DNA of 64,000 bases from Synchiropus splendidus (taxonomy: Eukaryota > Chordata > Actinopteri > Syngnathiformes > Callionymidae): contig NC_071342.1 in the NCBI RefSeq assembly GCF_027744825.2, positions 23,218,001-23,282,000 on the forward strand, written 5' to 3'. Position 1 is the first letter of the stretch. Each line of letters opens with the position of its first letter. The notes under the pieces are model-generated. The model was not told where the DNA came from. It searched no databases and was given only the letters and a program-made list of their open reading frames with translations. Position numbers and translations under genes: made by a program. Shown one piece after another: positions 40,471-53,029 of this stretch.

Positions 40471-42990
40471 AGCTGATAGTGATCTGTCTTTGATCACGTG
40501 TCTGACCATGATATGGAACAGTCTGGATCGTTTGTCAGCACCTGCCTGGATGCAGAACAAGCCTGGACATCATCACCAGGTTGCTGGAGGCCAAGCAGTG
40601 TCATCAGCTCCAGATCAAGTTGGGATCTGAAAGTTGAGCAGCCTAGTCTCTTTCTCTCACGATACTCCTCCACTCACGCATCACTCAGTTTGAAATATGA
40701 AGATCAAAAGCAAACATGGATGCAGGCTGTGAAAACAGTCTTTAACATCTGGTGAAACTTCTTGAACTCACTTTGTGTGTTTGCTTTTCATCTCAAGTGT
40801 TTCAGGCCGGCTGGAATGCTAAGAACCACGTGAGTCCACTCCTGTTTGTAGTATCCAACTCTAAACCGTGATCTCTGACCTGTCAGGTGACCTCCTGTGT
40901 GAGACAGACAGCTGCTTTGTTTGATCGGGGGTCGCAAAGCTCAGACTGGGCTCTCATCCCTCAGAGGAGGACCAAATGACGCAGATGTGATCAGACGCTC
41001 ATGAATCTATCTGCTAATCATCACCTTCACGGGATGGATCGAGTGCCACCCTCAGAAGCTCACTAGCAAGATGACCGACCCGCGAGTGGTCTACTCCTCC
41101 TGCCAAACAACAGCCTCTGCTTCAGGATGTCTCCCCTGAGTGACTGAGGGTGTGTCTGAGGTGTGAGCTGATCACCCCATTTCACTGCTGCATTATTGAT
41201 AAAAGCAGCAGATGGTTTGGTGGTGGGGTGAGGAAGGGGCATGTATGTTTGCATGGTAAACTTGAGTTTGTGGGGGTATAAACCAGGCTTCTGTCTCTGC
41301 TGTTCCTTCATGTTTGAGGTCGGAAAGGTCAACAAGTTCACACAGGAGACCAGCACCAGGCTCACTGAAATGTCTCCAGAACAATATTCACATTTATGGA
41401 CAAGACTGTTCCAACTGAAGTGAGTCCAACAAGTTCTTCTGATGTGTGAAGTGCTGCTGGGGTTTTGAGCTTCGATCAGCGAAGGTCAGACGAGATATTG
41501 AGCTAATGAGGACCATGAGTTCTGGAGAGTTAAGTGTTTCTTGAGATACAGTGTTCTGCAACAGCAAGTTTGAAAGAGACTTGTCCTGTGACATCAACCT
41601 CAGGGACAAGACCTAGTGTCGTTCCTGCTGTGAAGACACATCTTTATATCTCAAACATTCAGAGTAATGTGGAGCTATTCATTCTGGACGTCACCAGCGG
41701 TAGTGGGCCGAGGCCTAAGATTCCTTTGAAGCGTCTGTGACCTTTGCTCATCTGATGCTGCTGCACATCTCTAGATCAACGTTTTTCAACTGGGGTGCCA
41801 GAGACTGTCAGGTGTGCCGTGAGAAAATTATCCATTTTCACCTCTTTTGTCTGGATATAGAGGTGAGGTGGGCAATATGATGACATTAAATCATGACAAT
41901 TAGAAGGTGTTGAGGAGCAACCAAGGTGAGGAGATCACATGGATTCACTGACATTTTTTTCTCCACTCTAAAATCCAAACAGTTATTTAAAGTAAGTAAA
42001 TAAATAGATGATATATTTTGCCATATTGCCTTCCCCATTCTGGAGACATTTGAAACAAATACATTTTCTGCAATTTGTTTCTGCAAATACCCTGGCAAAA
42101 TAACAAGCGGGTGTCAGTAGCTACAGTTGTTCACAAATGAATAGGGATTTTCTATAGGACTTTAAGCACAAGTGCGCTTTGACCCAGGTTCCTTTGGTGG
42201 TGAGCCTGGGATTTTTTCAGTGAACCAAGTGTTCCATGGCTTGAGAAAGGTTGAAAAACACTCCTCTAGATGATTGGGTTATGACTCTGTGAATGGAAAG
42301 CTGTGGCCAGGAAGCCGAGCCGCCGTGAGTTGACTGGAGAAGATAAGTGAATTTGATTTGATTAACCATAATTCACTTTCCTGAGAAGGAACACTTATGT
42401 TCGCATCACGCCTGCGATTAGAGCTCCTGCTGCTTCACAACATCTGACCACCTCATGAGGCAGGAGGCGAGGGAGGTCAGCGGGGGTGCTGGTGAAGTGA
42501 GTGAAGGAGGAGGCGTGATCAGCTGTGATGTTGGAGGAGGACGACCCATGCAGTTGGCACCAGTCTCACTGCATGAGTCATCGGCAGGTCAGCTGACTCA
42601 ATCTGAAAAAGCAAGGTGTTTCCACCCACAAGCGTGTTTCCAGCTTCACGACTCCACACCAGCAGACGTCAGCCATAATTACAAACTGTAGCTTCACAGC
42701 AAAGACCATCATCAGGAAGCTTGGGGAACATCAGAGTCTCTCCTCCTCCTCAGAGTCTGTGCAGAGCTGCTGCTCAACATCGCAGAGTCATGAGGTGAGA
42801 GAAGGCTGAGGTGATGAGCGAGCATGTAGTCTTGCTGAGGTCAGCATGACAGCGGGTCATCACACCTGAAGAAGACAACTGCCAGCTGAGACGCCGCTCG
42901 GCAAAAAGAGGAACTGTGACGTGTGATGCGTGAGAGAACCTGAGTCTGCCGGCGGAAGGATGACGGGACAGAATATGGAGCGGAGGAGGA
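40471..42990. other. Spacer between chchd1 and the SmgGDS-like gene
   Basis: The two genes are divergent. Apart from the hAT element at 41777-42263, no gene, RNA or clear repeat is recognised here. Open frames are short and not protein-like. Confidence 0.5.
41777..42263. repeat. hAT-like element, family A, with perfect 8-bp target duplication
   Basis: The left end is CAACGTTTTTCAACTGGGGT and the right end AAGGTTGAAAAACACTC, forming terminal inverted repeats. Perfect duplications CTCTAGAT lie at 41769-41776 and 42264-42271. The interior is noncoding, so this is a nonautonomous hAT derivative. Confidence 0.9.
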
Positions 42991-43159
42991 GGACGCATGC
43001 GCGGGAGCGCAGCAGGGAGGGGGAGGAAGAGGATGATAATGAGATTAAGAGAGGAAGAATAAGGATGACAGAGGAGCAGGCAGGAGCAGCAAGGGGGACA
43101 GAGTAGGGGGACACCTGACCTTTGGAGAGGGGAGCTCATCTGACTGAAGCACACGCACG

Positions 43160-43190
<31 letters not shown>

Positions 43191-43228
43191 CAAAGTCAAT
43201 ACAGCCCAGGCAAAGAGATCCTGCAGCC
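42990..43228 (+). promoter_or_regulatory. Candidate promoter/5' UTR of the SmgGDS-like gene
   Basis: An NRF1-type palindrome CGCATGCGCG lies at 42994-43003 in a GA-rich, CpG-containing block. A (CA)n tract at 43150-43190 sits between it and the start codon at 43229. No TATA box is evident. Confidence 0.45.
43150..43190 (+). repeat. (CA)n tract upstream of the SmgGDS-like start codon
   Basis: A CACG/CA dinucleotide tract of about 40 bp ends 38 bp before the ATG, so it is probably in the 5' UTR or core promoter. Confidence 0.9.
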
Positions 43229-46200
43229 ATGACAGAAGCCGGTGAGTAGCCACACAGCTAACACCCTGAGTGTGTATGTGCATAAGTGTGTGTATGAGTG
43301 TGTCTGCGCAGGTGCATTAGCAATGACTTACACACACACACCAGCAAAACACTCAGACACGCACGTTTGTATTTGTATCTTGGTGGGGACCTCTCTTGGC
43401 CATCACCCTTTCCCCAGCCTCTCACCCCAAACATCTACAACACATGGCTCACCTGAACCAGGACTCTGACCCAGTTATTTTCATGGCTTGGAATTGTGTG
43501 GTCCAGCCAAACGGCCCCCACATTAGCCAGAGATCCTCACAAGGATAGTGTTTTGTCAAGAGTTGGTCCCCACAAGGGAGGATGGGCCAGACGCACACAC
43601 ACAATCACAAAGACCTGTGTCTCTGCTGGGGCTATTTTCATTGGACTTACCAGAGATTAGCTGGAGTGATTAGCATGCAGCCTCGGTGCATGTGTGTCTG
43701 TGTCTCCACAACACAATGCTTCAGCAGGGGTGTGTTTGGGAACCTGCCTTCATGGGTGTCAGTCGGAGCTGTAACGATCGACCCGGGCGCAGCATCGTAG
43801 CACAGTAACCCTTCCCTCCTGCCCACCTGAAGCTCGGAGAAGCTCCTCAGCTACCTGCTGTGTGTTTCAGACTCTCTGGCTGAAGCTCTGCAGGCTCTCT
43901 ACGTGAGCACCGAGCTGGTGGAGGATGAACTCAGACCTCATCTGGACACACTGTTGGCTGCTCTTCTGTCCAAGCGTAAGTCATCTTTTTGACACAGACG
44001 GTCTGACCACGCTCAGCCTTGACAGCACATGTTTGCCCCTCACACCCAGCGACCATACTGGTACCTTCCCTACTCACTTCCTGTCTTGAGCAACCCTCCT
44101 CTTGATGGTCTCCATCTGACCAAATTCTTGGAGATTGTTACTCAGACTAAAGAAACGTTTGGTCGCCGAGTCATGTATTTTGTTTTGTTGACTCTCGCGT
44201 CTTCTCATTTGGTTACTTTTCTGGCACGTTTCGGTTGTTCTAGACACCAGTTACTGTTCTGTCCACTAGTCTCTTTCCTTCTTTTGACTGACTCCCCAAG
44301 CTTCTGTGATCAGAAACATTGTAACTCAGTATATAACATCCAATTGTGTTGATCATCTATGAGAGAAGTTGCTTGCTAGCAGTCAGCAAAATAGCAGTGT
44401 CACTGACGATGTCCTGGTCCTCACAGAGAAGGACGCTGCAGTGGACATTTCCAAAAGTGGGATTCTGCCGGTGCTGGTCCAGGTGCTACGCTCCAGCAGC
44501 AATCTGAGCCGCCAGGTGGCGCTGGTGGTCGCAGAGATGGCCAGAGACGGTTGGAGCCTCAACCCTCATGACACAGCTTCATCTCTGTTGTCCATTCCCT
44601 GAGGTTCACTCCGACTCAGGTCTGTGTGTGTTGCAGCTTCTGTCAGAGAGCCGTGTATCGAGGCCGGTCTGGTGAAGGTTCTGGTTCCTCATCTGAGCAG
44701 CAGCGACCCAGAGATGCTGCTCAACACCGGCAGAGCCATCGGACGCATCTGCTTTGACAACTGTGAGTCTATGACACTCCTCGATGCCTTGTCCTCTCCT
44801 GCCCTGCTGGAGAGCTGTTGCTCCATGTGAGACGTGTGAGGTGGAAGACGCAGACCGGGAGGAAGCTCAGGGCTGAACCTGAACTGACTTCCTGTCTGAC
44901 CTTGAACACAGCACATCAGCAGGACCAGCTGGTTCAGAGTGGAGTCATCCCCAGACTGGTCTCCATCATGAGGGAGTACCCGGAGAATGATCCTCTGGTC
45001 AACGTCTGCCTGCTGGCCCTCTGCAACCTGGCGGATTTGGGTAACTCCTGTTTGTCGTAAGGTTTAGATCAGGGTATTTAATCTACTGACACGTTAAACA
45101 AACCAAAACCTTATTCATCATGGAAAAGTCCAACCAGCAGCAGAACCAGGTGCAAGTCATGTTCATCAAATATACACTCGATGCAAACTGTTGAGAAAAT
45201 TGGAAAAACTTCAATCAATCCATGTCTAAATATCATAACATAAAAATTAGGCATTTGATTTAAACTGAAGTGTAAATGAAAATATTGCCATAAAATGATC
45301 TAATTAATTTTCAAAACTGCTTCAGCAGTTGCTTTCATGAACAGTTTGTACTGTTGGGGGGAGCAGCATCACTTTCTTTCTCATTTTTTTCTTTTCAAGA
45401 ACTTCTCCATAGTTGGTAACTATCACAGATTTGCAGCTGTCAAGTCAGTTCAGTGACACACTACTGCCACCATATGTGGCTCGTGTATTAAAACTAAGCG
45501 TCTCATGACCCAAAGGTTTAAAACAAGAAAACTTCTAGTGGCCTTCTAAGGGGCGCTCGCAGCCCAACCATGGGCCCCAGCCCTGTGGTTAAGAACCACT
45601 GGTTTAGATGACAAGAGGTGGCTGATGTAGAGTAGCAGCTGCTCTCATGGAGACAAGAAGAGCAACCTTCTTTCCCCTCTGCAGACTCTGCTCGTGAAGC
45701 CTTGACTGAGCTGGACGTTGCAGAGGTTCTGACCTTTCAGCTGAATCGGGCGCCTGATTCTGAACGTCGCCACGTCATCCTGGAGATTCTGGGCTCGCTG
45801 GGCGAGAGCGGTGAGCCTTCTTCTCTCATCCGTTCCAGACAGCTGGATTCTAAAGTTCTGCTGGCTCCCATCAGACGTTCTGAAGCTGCAGTTTGCTGAG
45901 TCAGGGATCCCGGAGGCGCTGTCAGACATGATCCGGGCTCTACAAGGAGGATCTGATCCACATGACCTCTGCAGCATCAAGATCGCCTCCAACCTCATTG
46001 TGTCACTGCTCTTAGGAGGTGAGTTTGAGACGGGTCAGATGCTGGAGGGTCCTCAGGAGGATTTGGGATCAACTGTCTGGTCTGGTGTGTGTCAGATGAG
46101 TCGATGCAGAAGTGTTTCGGGGAGGGGTCCGGCCGGGTCTACCAAGACGTCCTGTCCTGGCTGCAGAGCTCCAATACACAGCTGCAGCTGTCCGGCGCCC

Positions 46201-47619
46201 TCGCCATCGCCAACTTCGCCAGGAACGGTGAGCCCATGTGGGAGAGAGAAGTGGACCTGTTGTAACGTCTGCTGCTCCTGTCAGACAGCAACTGTGTGAA
46301 GATGCTGGACCTTGGCGTGGTGGCTCACATCCTCACCCTGCTGGAGCAGCACGTAGACGAGGGAGATGTGTCCGTGCAGCACGCTGGACTGAGCGCGCTC
46401 AGAAACCTGGCCATTCCTGGTATAGAGTGCAAACAAAAGAGGGAGCATGTGGCCACCCTAACAGGAAGTGTCATGTGTTGTCCAGCTGCTAACAAGGTGA
46501 AGATGCTGGAAGACGGTGTGACCCAGCGCATCAAGACTCTGCTGCGCTCAGACATGCCGCCGGTCCAGTTCAAGCTGCTCGGGACGCTGCGGATGATGGT
46601 CGACGGACAAGGTGAGAGTGTATCTCAGACAGTCCCCTGATGACCACTGACCCCGTCTCTGTTTCTCCATCTCCATGGGAGTCAGAGGAGACAGCTCTGG
46701 TCCTGGGTCGAGATGCACAGCTGCTGTCCCGGATCATGGAGTGGTGTGAAGCCAAAGACCACGCAGGCGTTCAAGGAGAAGCCAGTCGTCTGCTGGCCGC
46801 TCTCATCAGACACAGTCGTAGTGCTGTAAGTCCACACACACACATCCTTGCACTTTGTCAGGACACTCATTGACATAATCCTCTCCTCTGCCTCTCCAAA
46901 ACAAATGCGTAAACTTAACCATTACTCTTAACCAGGCTTAATTATAGTAACCTAGTTATGAAGTTGTAATCTTCAAAGGGAGGGTTGAGGGTTGAAGATG
47001 TGAGGACTTGGCAAAGCCAAGAATGTCCTCACTCTGGGTTAGGACAGACACACGTCATCTCCTCTCTCTGATAGGAAGTCGTGCACACTGTTGCCAAAGC
47101 AGATGGACTTCGACACCTAATCTCCATGGCGACGAGTGAACATGTGATCATGCAGAACGAAGCATTGGTCGCACTGGCGATTGCCTCTGCGGTTGACGTC
47201 GGTGAGTTCTAGTCACGGAACTTGGTGATGATGATGATGATGACGACCTTCATGTGTCTCGGGGTCAGAGGCGATGAAGAAACCCTTCAGTGAGGCCGGG
47301 CTGTTGCAGATGATCAAGAAAATTTTGGAGGATCCTGCAGGAGCAGTCGAGGTCAAGTTTAGTGCTCTGGGTCTGGTCTGCAGCCTCGCCAGCACAAGTG
47401 AGTCAGAGTCTGCCAGGACTCCACTGAGCAGCAGAAGCTCGAGTCAGAGTTGGTGCTCTGGCTCTACTCTGACTCTGGCGTCTCCTTGCAGATGCGATGA
47501 CGGCGGAGCTGCACAGCGTGGACATGAGGCAGAGTGTGCGCGAGCTGACCGAGCACAGCAGCAGCCGCCTGGCCGCGCAGGCCACTTCCGTTCTGTCTCT
47601 GCTTGAAGACAGGAGCTAA
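43229..47619 (+). CDS. SmgGDS-type armadillo protein (RAP1GDS1 paralogue, 560 aa, lacks ARM-C exon)
   Basis: SmgGDS proteins are armadillo-repeat chaperones/exchange factors for Rho and Rap GTPases with C-terminal polybasic prenylated tails. Exons: 43229-43241, 43871-43975, 44427-44549, 44637-44762, 44912-45040, 45685-45810, 45875-46018, 46096-46227, 46285-46419, 46486-46611, 46686-46825, 47075-47201, 47269-47397, 47492-47619 (1683 nt, all phases fit). Strong family blocks are VQHAGLSALRNLAIP, MPPVQFKLLGTLRM, MEWCEAKDHAGV and MATSEHVIMQNEALVALA. Between IGRICFDN and SHQQDQLVQSGVIP the roughly 49 residues of armadillo repeat C present in human SmgGDS-607 are absent, and the 149-bp intron there holds no such exon. 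Predicted length equals that of the SmgGDS-558 isoform. N-terminal similarity is weak, so it is a divergent paralogue rather than the main rap1gds1. Confidence 0.9.
43377..43590. repeat. Dispersed repeat family C, copy 1
   Basis: The block has GTGGGGACCTCTCTTGGCCA, then CCTTTCCCCAGCCTCTCACC, and ends with GTTGGTCCCCACAAG. Related blocks occur at 46850, 51050, 55170, 56970 and 63000. GGGGAC...GTCCCC ends suggest a short inverted-repeat element. This copy lies in the SmgGDS-like intron 1. Confidence 0.6.
45070..45601. repeat. hAT-like nonautonomous element, family B, with perfect target duplication
   Basis: It starts CAGGGTATTTAATCTACTGA and ends ...CCCTGTGGTTAAGAACCACTG. It is flanked by perfect GTTTAGAT duplications at 45062-45069 and 45602-45609. 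It occupies most of the SmgGDS-like intron 45041-45684. Confidence 0.9.
46850..47045. repeat. Dispersed repeat family C, copy 2
   Basis: It carries the family pattern (GTCAGGACACTCATTGACAT ... CTCCAAAACAAATGCGTAAA ... ATGTGAGGACTTGGCAAAGC) within the SmgGDS-like intron 46826-47074. Confidence 0.5.
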
Positions 47620-47712
47620 ACTCACACCCCTGAACCAGGATGCCCTCTGCTGGAGAGATGATGGCATGTTACAGTGTTGCTACTTCAAGCTAGTTTTCTT
47701 GTTGTAGTGTTG

Positions 47713-47718
47713 AATAAA
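47713..47718 (+). terminator. Poly(A) signal of the SmgGDS-like gene
   Basis: Canonical AATAAA lies 94 bp after the stop codon. Confidence 0.75.
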
Positions 47719-48076
47719 TATCTCCTATTTACAAACATTGGTTTCTTGTCGTGTGACCTGCAGCGGCTGAGTTTGTTTGACAGCGGCTGTCACCTTCTAT
47801 TGGCACCGGCCAAAGCCGACCACCAGGTTTTCAGAGTGGGGTCGCCTCGAGAGAAAACGCTGATGTTTGATGCAGTCACCTACACAAGTTACACACACTC
47901 TCCGAAGCAGCACACAGTCATGACAGAGGGAGAAGTTTACAGATATGTGATGACATGAAAGTGGACAGGAGTCAAAACTACTGTGCATAAGATGCTCCCC
48001 ATGTGTCAATCACAATGCTGCTCTCGTGAAACTAAACAGTGCAACAGTAAAGTGGCTCAGTCAGAGGTAAACAAAC

Positions 48077-48236
48077 CAGTCCTCAACGGGCCGGGGTGGG
48101 GCAGGTTTTTGCTACAACCCATAAAGCACACACACTCAGTTGATAACACCTGATTGGTTGAACTGTGTGTGCTCGATGGGTTGGATCAAAAACCTGCTCC
48201 TCTGGACCACCCCAGCCCTTTGAGGAAATTAAAGGA
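48077..48236. repeat. Palindromic MITE-like element
   Basis: The left half (CAGTCCTCAACGGGCCGGGG ... GGCAGGTTTTTGCTACAACC) is an inverted copy of the right half (GGTTGGATCAAAAACCTG ... CCCAGCCCTTTGAGGA). The 160-bp unit could fold into an imperfect hairpin. It lies between the SmgGDS-like gene and galm. Confidence 0.75.
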
Positions 48237-48739
48237 ATGATCCAAGGAAAAGGTTCTAAAATACCTAGAATGTGAAACAGCAACCAGCTACGACGACAAC
48301 AAATGCTGATGGTTGTTGGTGACCATGTGTCCAGGGAGTCCATTGTGTAAACGCAGTTTCATGACATCACTTCATGAAGTCCATTCGTTAATATTCAGCG
48401 CTCTGAGGGACAGACATTCACAATGGTGGGTGCACCTAAGGGCTGTTAAAAATAATAATAATGATAATTTTCATGCAATAACCATCTTATTATGTTCTTC
48501 TTTTCTTTGTTCTACCATTGGTAATCATTGTGAACACTCAGCCGCAAGACAATTATTTGAGAGGAATATCATTTATCATCTATTGTTTAGAAGTGTGTAA
48601 GTGATAACCAATTAAAAGCAAGAGTTAAAACCAGCTTCAGACTTCAAGATTGTCCGGAATGCGGTGGCGAGATGATGTTTTTTCGGGGAAAGGCCTCTTT
48701 GCCGGTGCACCGGCGTTTGGCTGACGCTCCTGTAAGTCA

Positions 48740-48880
48740 AGACGGAGGGAGAGAGTACCCTTATGGCCATTGGTCGAATGCGGAAGTAAACAGAAGTAAA
48801 AGTGAATCACCAGCAGTGTCAACATCGAATCAATCCGATCTTTAAGTCTCCCATTCTTTTAAGTGACGTCACGTTGTTCG
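48740..48880 (+). promoter_or_regulatory. galm: Candidate galm promoter and noncoding first exon
   Basis: An inverted CCAAT box (GGCCATTGG, core 48769-48773), an ETS site (GCGGAAGT, 48780-48787) and a perfect CRE (TGACGTCA, 48864-48871) cluster here. A good splice donor follows (GTAAGT at 48881). The galm ATG sits directly after a polypyrimidine-CAG acceptor (CTTCCTCAG/ATG), consistent with an untranslated first exon ending at 48880. Confidence 0.55.
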
Positions 48881-49212
48881 GTAAGTCCGTAAACGTTTGT
48901 GTGAGAAACGATTCTCAAGTCGGGATTTTTTTCGCGTATGAACATGAGACGAAGTGTGATTTTTAGTGTGATTTAGTGTGTTTAGTGTGAACTTTAAAAG
49001 AGGGAGCAAGATTTTAGTGTTGTGTTTACACGCGTGTGTGTGGATGTTTTCATGAGAGGAGGATAGAAAGAAGAAATGTTCAGCACCTCAGACACTGCTG
49101 ACCGTAGGAAGAGGTGAGGGGTGAGAAGAGGTGGTTGGTCAATGGTGGCCAGGTGAGAGCACTGGGGCGTGTTCTGGAGTTGATGGTCATGTCTGACTTG
49201 TTGCTTCCTCAG

Positions 49213-51713
49213 ATGACTCAAGTGAGCAGCGAGTCGTGGGGCCAGGTTGCTGGCCAGGGGCCGGTGGACCTCTGGAGACTCCAGTCCTCCCAGCTACAAG
49301 TGGAGCTGCTGACTCTTGGAGCCATCATCCGCTCAGTGCGCTGCAGGAGCAGCAGCGGTCACATGGAGGATGTGGTCCTAGGATTCGACCACCTGGAGGG
49401 TAAACGCGACACTCAGTAGAATCCAGTTATCGATTTGAGGTCAACTGCTCCTGCAGTCTGGATCTTTGGTTGAATTGGATTTTGCGGGTTGTTGTGGGGG
49501 AGATGTAACTGTGAAGCAAGAGGGTGTTTAACTTCGTCTGCTCCTGCAGGTTACGTGTCAGATCGGAGGTTGTTCGGTGCCGTGGTGGGCCGTGTGACCA
49601 ACAGGATCGCACGAGGACGGTTCATGGTGGATGGAACAGAGTACCAGCTGGACCTCAACAGTGGCCCCAATGCTATACATGGAGGTCTGCATGGCTTCAA
49701 CAAGGTCAGCCTGAGATGGGAACAGGAGCAGAGAGGAGGTTGCTCACCACAATGTTACCCCACATGTGGTCCTTACACCTGTCAGGACCTCTGCCGTGTT
49801 GTCAGGGGGACTGTGTTCATCACAATGACAAACAAGCGTGCAGTGTCTCCAAAGACAAAATGAAAGTCAGTCATGGCTGGATGACGAGTCATCCAGGCCT
49901 GCTACCAGCCAGTGTCGTCATGGAGCTCCCGGTTGTTCTGGTTGAACCTCTGACCAGCAGGTGGTGTCGTCTACAAAGTGAAGAGTCTTGATGAAGCAAA
50001 ATAACCACAGGCTGATGATTCCACAGTAAGAGAATGCTTCTCCTGCGGGTTGTGACACCGAGAGTGAGCCTTCACACTCACTTGTGAATCCTCTGACTCA
50101 GCCAGTGAGGAGTTTGGCAGGTCATTTGTCCACTCCTGTGTAAATGTTTGACTCCCGGCAGGCGATCTGGCGAGCCTCCGCAGTGGATGGTGGAGTCCAG
50201 CTGAGTCACGTAAGTCCTGATGGAGATCAGCGATACCCCGGAGAGGTCCAGGTGTCGGTGACCTACCTGCTGCAGGTAGTAAACTCACTCCCTGGAAATC
50301 TAATGTAACGTCACGCACTGAATCGCTCACACAGTGTGAGAAGCCACTCTTTTCTATTGTCTTTGTCTGTTTGCACCAATGTTAGCTCACTTGAATGGAT
50401 GTTCCCATGAATCAGTGAATGAGGTCAAAGCTGAAACTCTTCTGTCTGCGTTTTTCACCTCTGATATGTTAACTCTGCTGTCGCACTCCAGAGCGTCTAA
50501 GTTCTTGCGTTGATGCCATGTTCAGGGGGAAACCCTCTCTGTGGAGTTCCACGCCCGCTCCAGCCGTACCACTCCCATCAACCTGACCAACCACTCCTAC
50601 GTCAACCTGGCGGGGCCGGTGAGCGCCTGCGAGTGTGGCTCACTGTCGCCCACTGAGACTTGCCCATTTGATCGCAGGACGCTGTGGACATCTATGACCA
50701 CCAGGTGGCGGTGTACGCCGATTCCTACCTGCCAGTAGATGAAACCTCAGTCCCAACAGGTGAAGTTTCAAAAATGGAATTCATGTCAGCGGCTTTGCTC
50801 CTGCTTTGCTTTTCATAGCGCTGTTTCCATTCATTTGCTTATGTATAGAACATGACTGATGAAGAAACGTCTCTGCAGGTGAGATAAGGTCTGTGCAGGA
50901 CTCGCCCTTTGACCTCAGGAAGCCAGTGGCCATCGGCTCTCAGATGAAGAAACTTCCTGGCTCAGGATTTGATCACAACTTCTGTCTGTGTTCTCCTGGT
51001 GACCCCTGGAGCGAGAGAGTGGTTGCTCGGTGAGACACATCTCACACATGCACATGTTATGTGGTTATGTTTTGTGGGGACATTTCATTGAGTTTCACTC
51101 TAAACCTAACAATCCAAAACAAATGGCTAACCTTAACCTAAACCATACTTTGAAAAACCAAAAATGAATTATAATGTCCCAGTTATTTTGAAGTTTTAAT
51201 CCTCAAATTGAGGCTTTACCTTGTGGGGACTGGAAAAAGTTTCCCACAAATAGCCCCAAATAACAAAAGGACCCTCCAAGGAGGTGTGTTTCCAAGAATA
51301 GGTCCTCAAGTATAGATATTCAGGTTTTCACATACACACATTCATGACTGAGGAAATGTGACCACATGTTGACAGGGTGAGTCATCCTGCCAGTGGGCGT
51401 GTCCTTCAGGTGACGACCACCCAGCCTGGACTGCAGCTCTACACGGCCAACGTTCTAGATGGATCTGTGGTTGGGAAGTGTGGCCGTGGATATGGCAAGC
51501 ACAGTGCCATCTGTCTAGAGACCCAGAACTGGCCCGATGCTGTCAACCAGGTGAGATGTGTGTGACGTGGGCCGCCTTTGAAACCAAATGCAATTCTCAT
51601 GCTGTACCTGGCCGTGTGCACGCATGTTCCTGAAGGCATCATTTCCTGACACTCTGCTCCGTCCTGGCGAAGAATACCATCACGTGACTCGCTACACCTT
51701 CACTACCATGTGA
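49213..51713 (+). CDS. galm: Galactose mutarotase / aldose 1-epimerase (complete, 344 aa)
   Basis: The enzyme interconverts alpha and beta anomers of galactose and glucose in the cytosol, feeding the Leloir pathway. Exons are 49213-49399, 49550-49704, 50162-50275, 50526-50618, 50678-50759, 50879-51029, 51376-51550 and 51636-51713 (1035 nt). Catalytic positions are conserved: H106 (NAIHGGLHGF), H175 (NLTNHSYVNLAG) and the catalytic base E309 (CLETQNWPDAVNQ). Other family blocks are GAVVGRVTNRIARG, SPDGDQRYPGEV, DSYLPVDETSVPTGE and GFDHNFCL. Length is almost the same as human GALM (342). The next gene downstream is hnrnpll, as in human 2p22. Poly(A) signal at 51803. Start chosen at the first in-frame ATG after the exon-2 acceptor. 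Confidence 0.96.
51050..51320. repeat. Dispersed repeat family C, copy 3
   Basis: It has the family pattern TTTTGTGGGGACATTTCATT ... CTAAACCTAACAATCCAAAA ... TACCTTGTGGGGACTGG. It lies in the galm intron 51030-51375. Confidence 0.55.
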
Positions 51714-51802
51714 CCCGGTGCACCTGCTGTGTGAATGCTGACTCCCGGACCAACCTTTCTGATCTGAGACGGAAACTACATGAAGACACTTTTGAGATGG
51801 AA

Positions 51803-51808
51803 AATAAA
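51803..51808 (+). terminator. galm: Poly(A) signal of galm
   Basis: Canonical AATAAA lies 90 bp after the galm stop codon. Confidence 0.75.
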
Positions 51809-53025
51809 CCTATTCTCCTGTGTTGCCACACAACATCTAATATTGTGAGCGTCATGTAGAACAACGCAGTTACCGCCACCTAGTGGCTGTCAGCGGTACG
51901 AGCCTCAACAATTCCCTCTAATTTCGCTGGAGCACGTTTGGATGGTTTGGTGACGAAGGTATTTATATTCACGTCCTCACTCGGTTGCAGGTGCTCTATA
52001 GTTCCAAGCACGCAGACTTACTTCTCTATTTTCATGAATTCGTATCTTGAGATGCAGAACTTGTCTGACAACAACAACAAGGACTTTGCTGCTGCATGGT
52101 GCAGGTGCTGCTCATTATGTCATAGAGAACTTTTTACAGAAAGAATGTTGCTAGTCCATCAAATTGTGAAAGAAGTTGGGTGAAGCTTCTCTACCAACCG
52201 ATGATTTCTCCTCTCGTGACTTCACACCAGCCAAAAGAAGAGTCAAGGTGAGGAGCTACTCTGGAGAGTCCACTAGAGAGGACAGTGCTTGTAGGACTAC
52301 CATCCCCAACCTTGTGAGAAGTTTAGAAGAGCACAGTGTCATGGGGAGGTGAACCTTGCCGCTTCTGAACATTTTCTCTCTGTCAAACTGAATACAGTGG
52401 TGGTTGATTCACTCCGCTTCTTCACTTTTGGAACTATGGGGAGCATGGATGATCAGCTGAGGTTCAGGATTCGTCAAAGTTTCATGAGTCATCTTCCACT
52501 AACAGGTGTGACACCCACCTGATGACCTTAATGTGGATCTCCTCTCACTGATGGTGCTGAGAACATGTGATTTGTGAAGATGAGGTTCAAAACCAGCTGC
52601 TCTGGCCTGGAGTTTGGAGGTGACCCGAACTCACAGCGTTGTGACGCTGTTTCTGTTTCTGTTTCACTTTCACAGACTTATACTCATCAGGAAACACAGC
52701 TGTGGCGACAGATGAAGAGACAGATGGACTCAACATTTTCTGAGACACACCTAAATGTCTGTTTTGCTTCACCCACCATCATCGGAGGGTCAGTCCAGAA
52801 GCAAGGCATGTATGTCATGCATGTGGTGATGTCAGGGTTCATCCGTAGTCAGGGAAACGGCTGTTTCTGACTCTCGACTTCCTCCCGGAGTAACACACTC
52901 GTGTCCCCAGAGAAAGTCTGCTTTGGAGAAGGCAGCTCATGGACGACCGTCCTCCATCACTTTGGTCTTCCAGTTAGTCAGCTCGCATCATCCCTCCTCC
53001 ATCCCTTCTGCCTCTGCAGTGACGC
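51809..53025. other. Spacer between galm and hnrnpll
   Basis: This 1.2-kb stretch has no recognisable gene, RNA or repeat. Its distal end grades into the GC-rich hnrnpll promoter. Confidence 0.5.
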
Positions 53026-53029
53026 GGCG

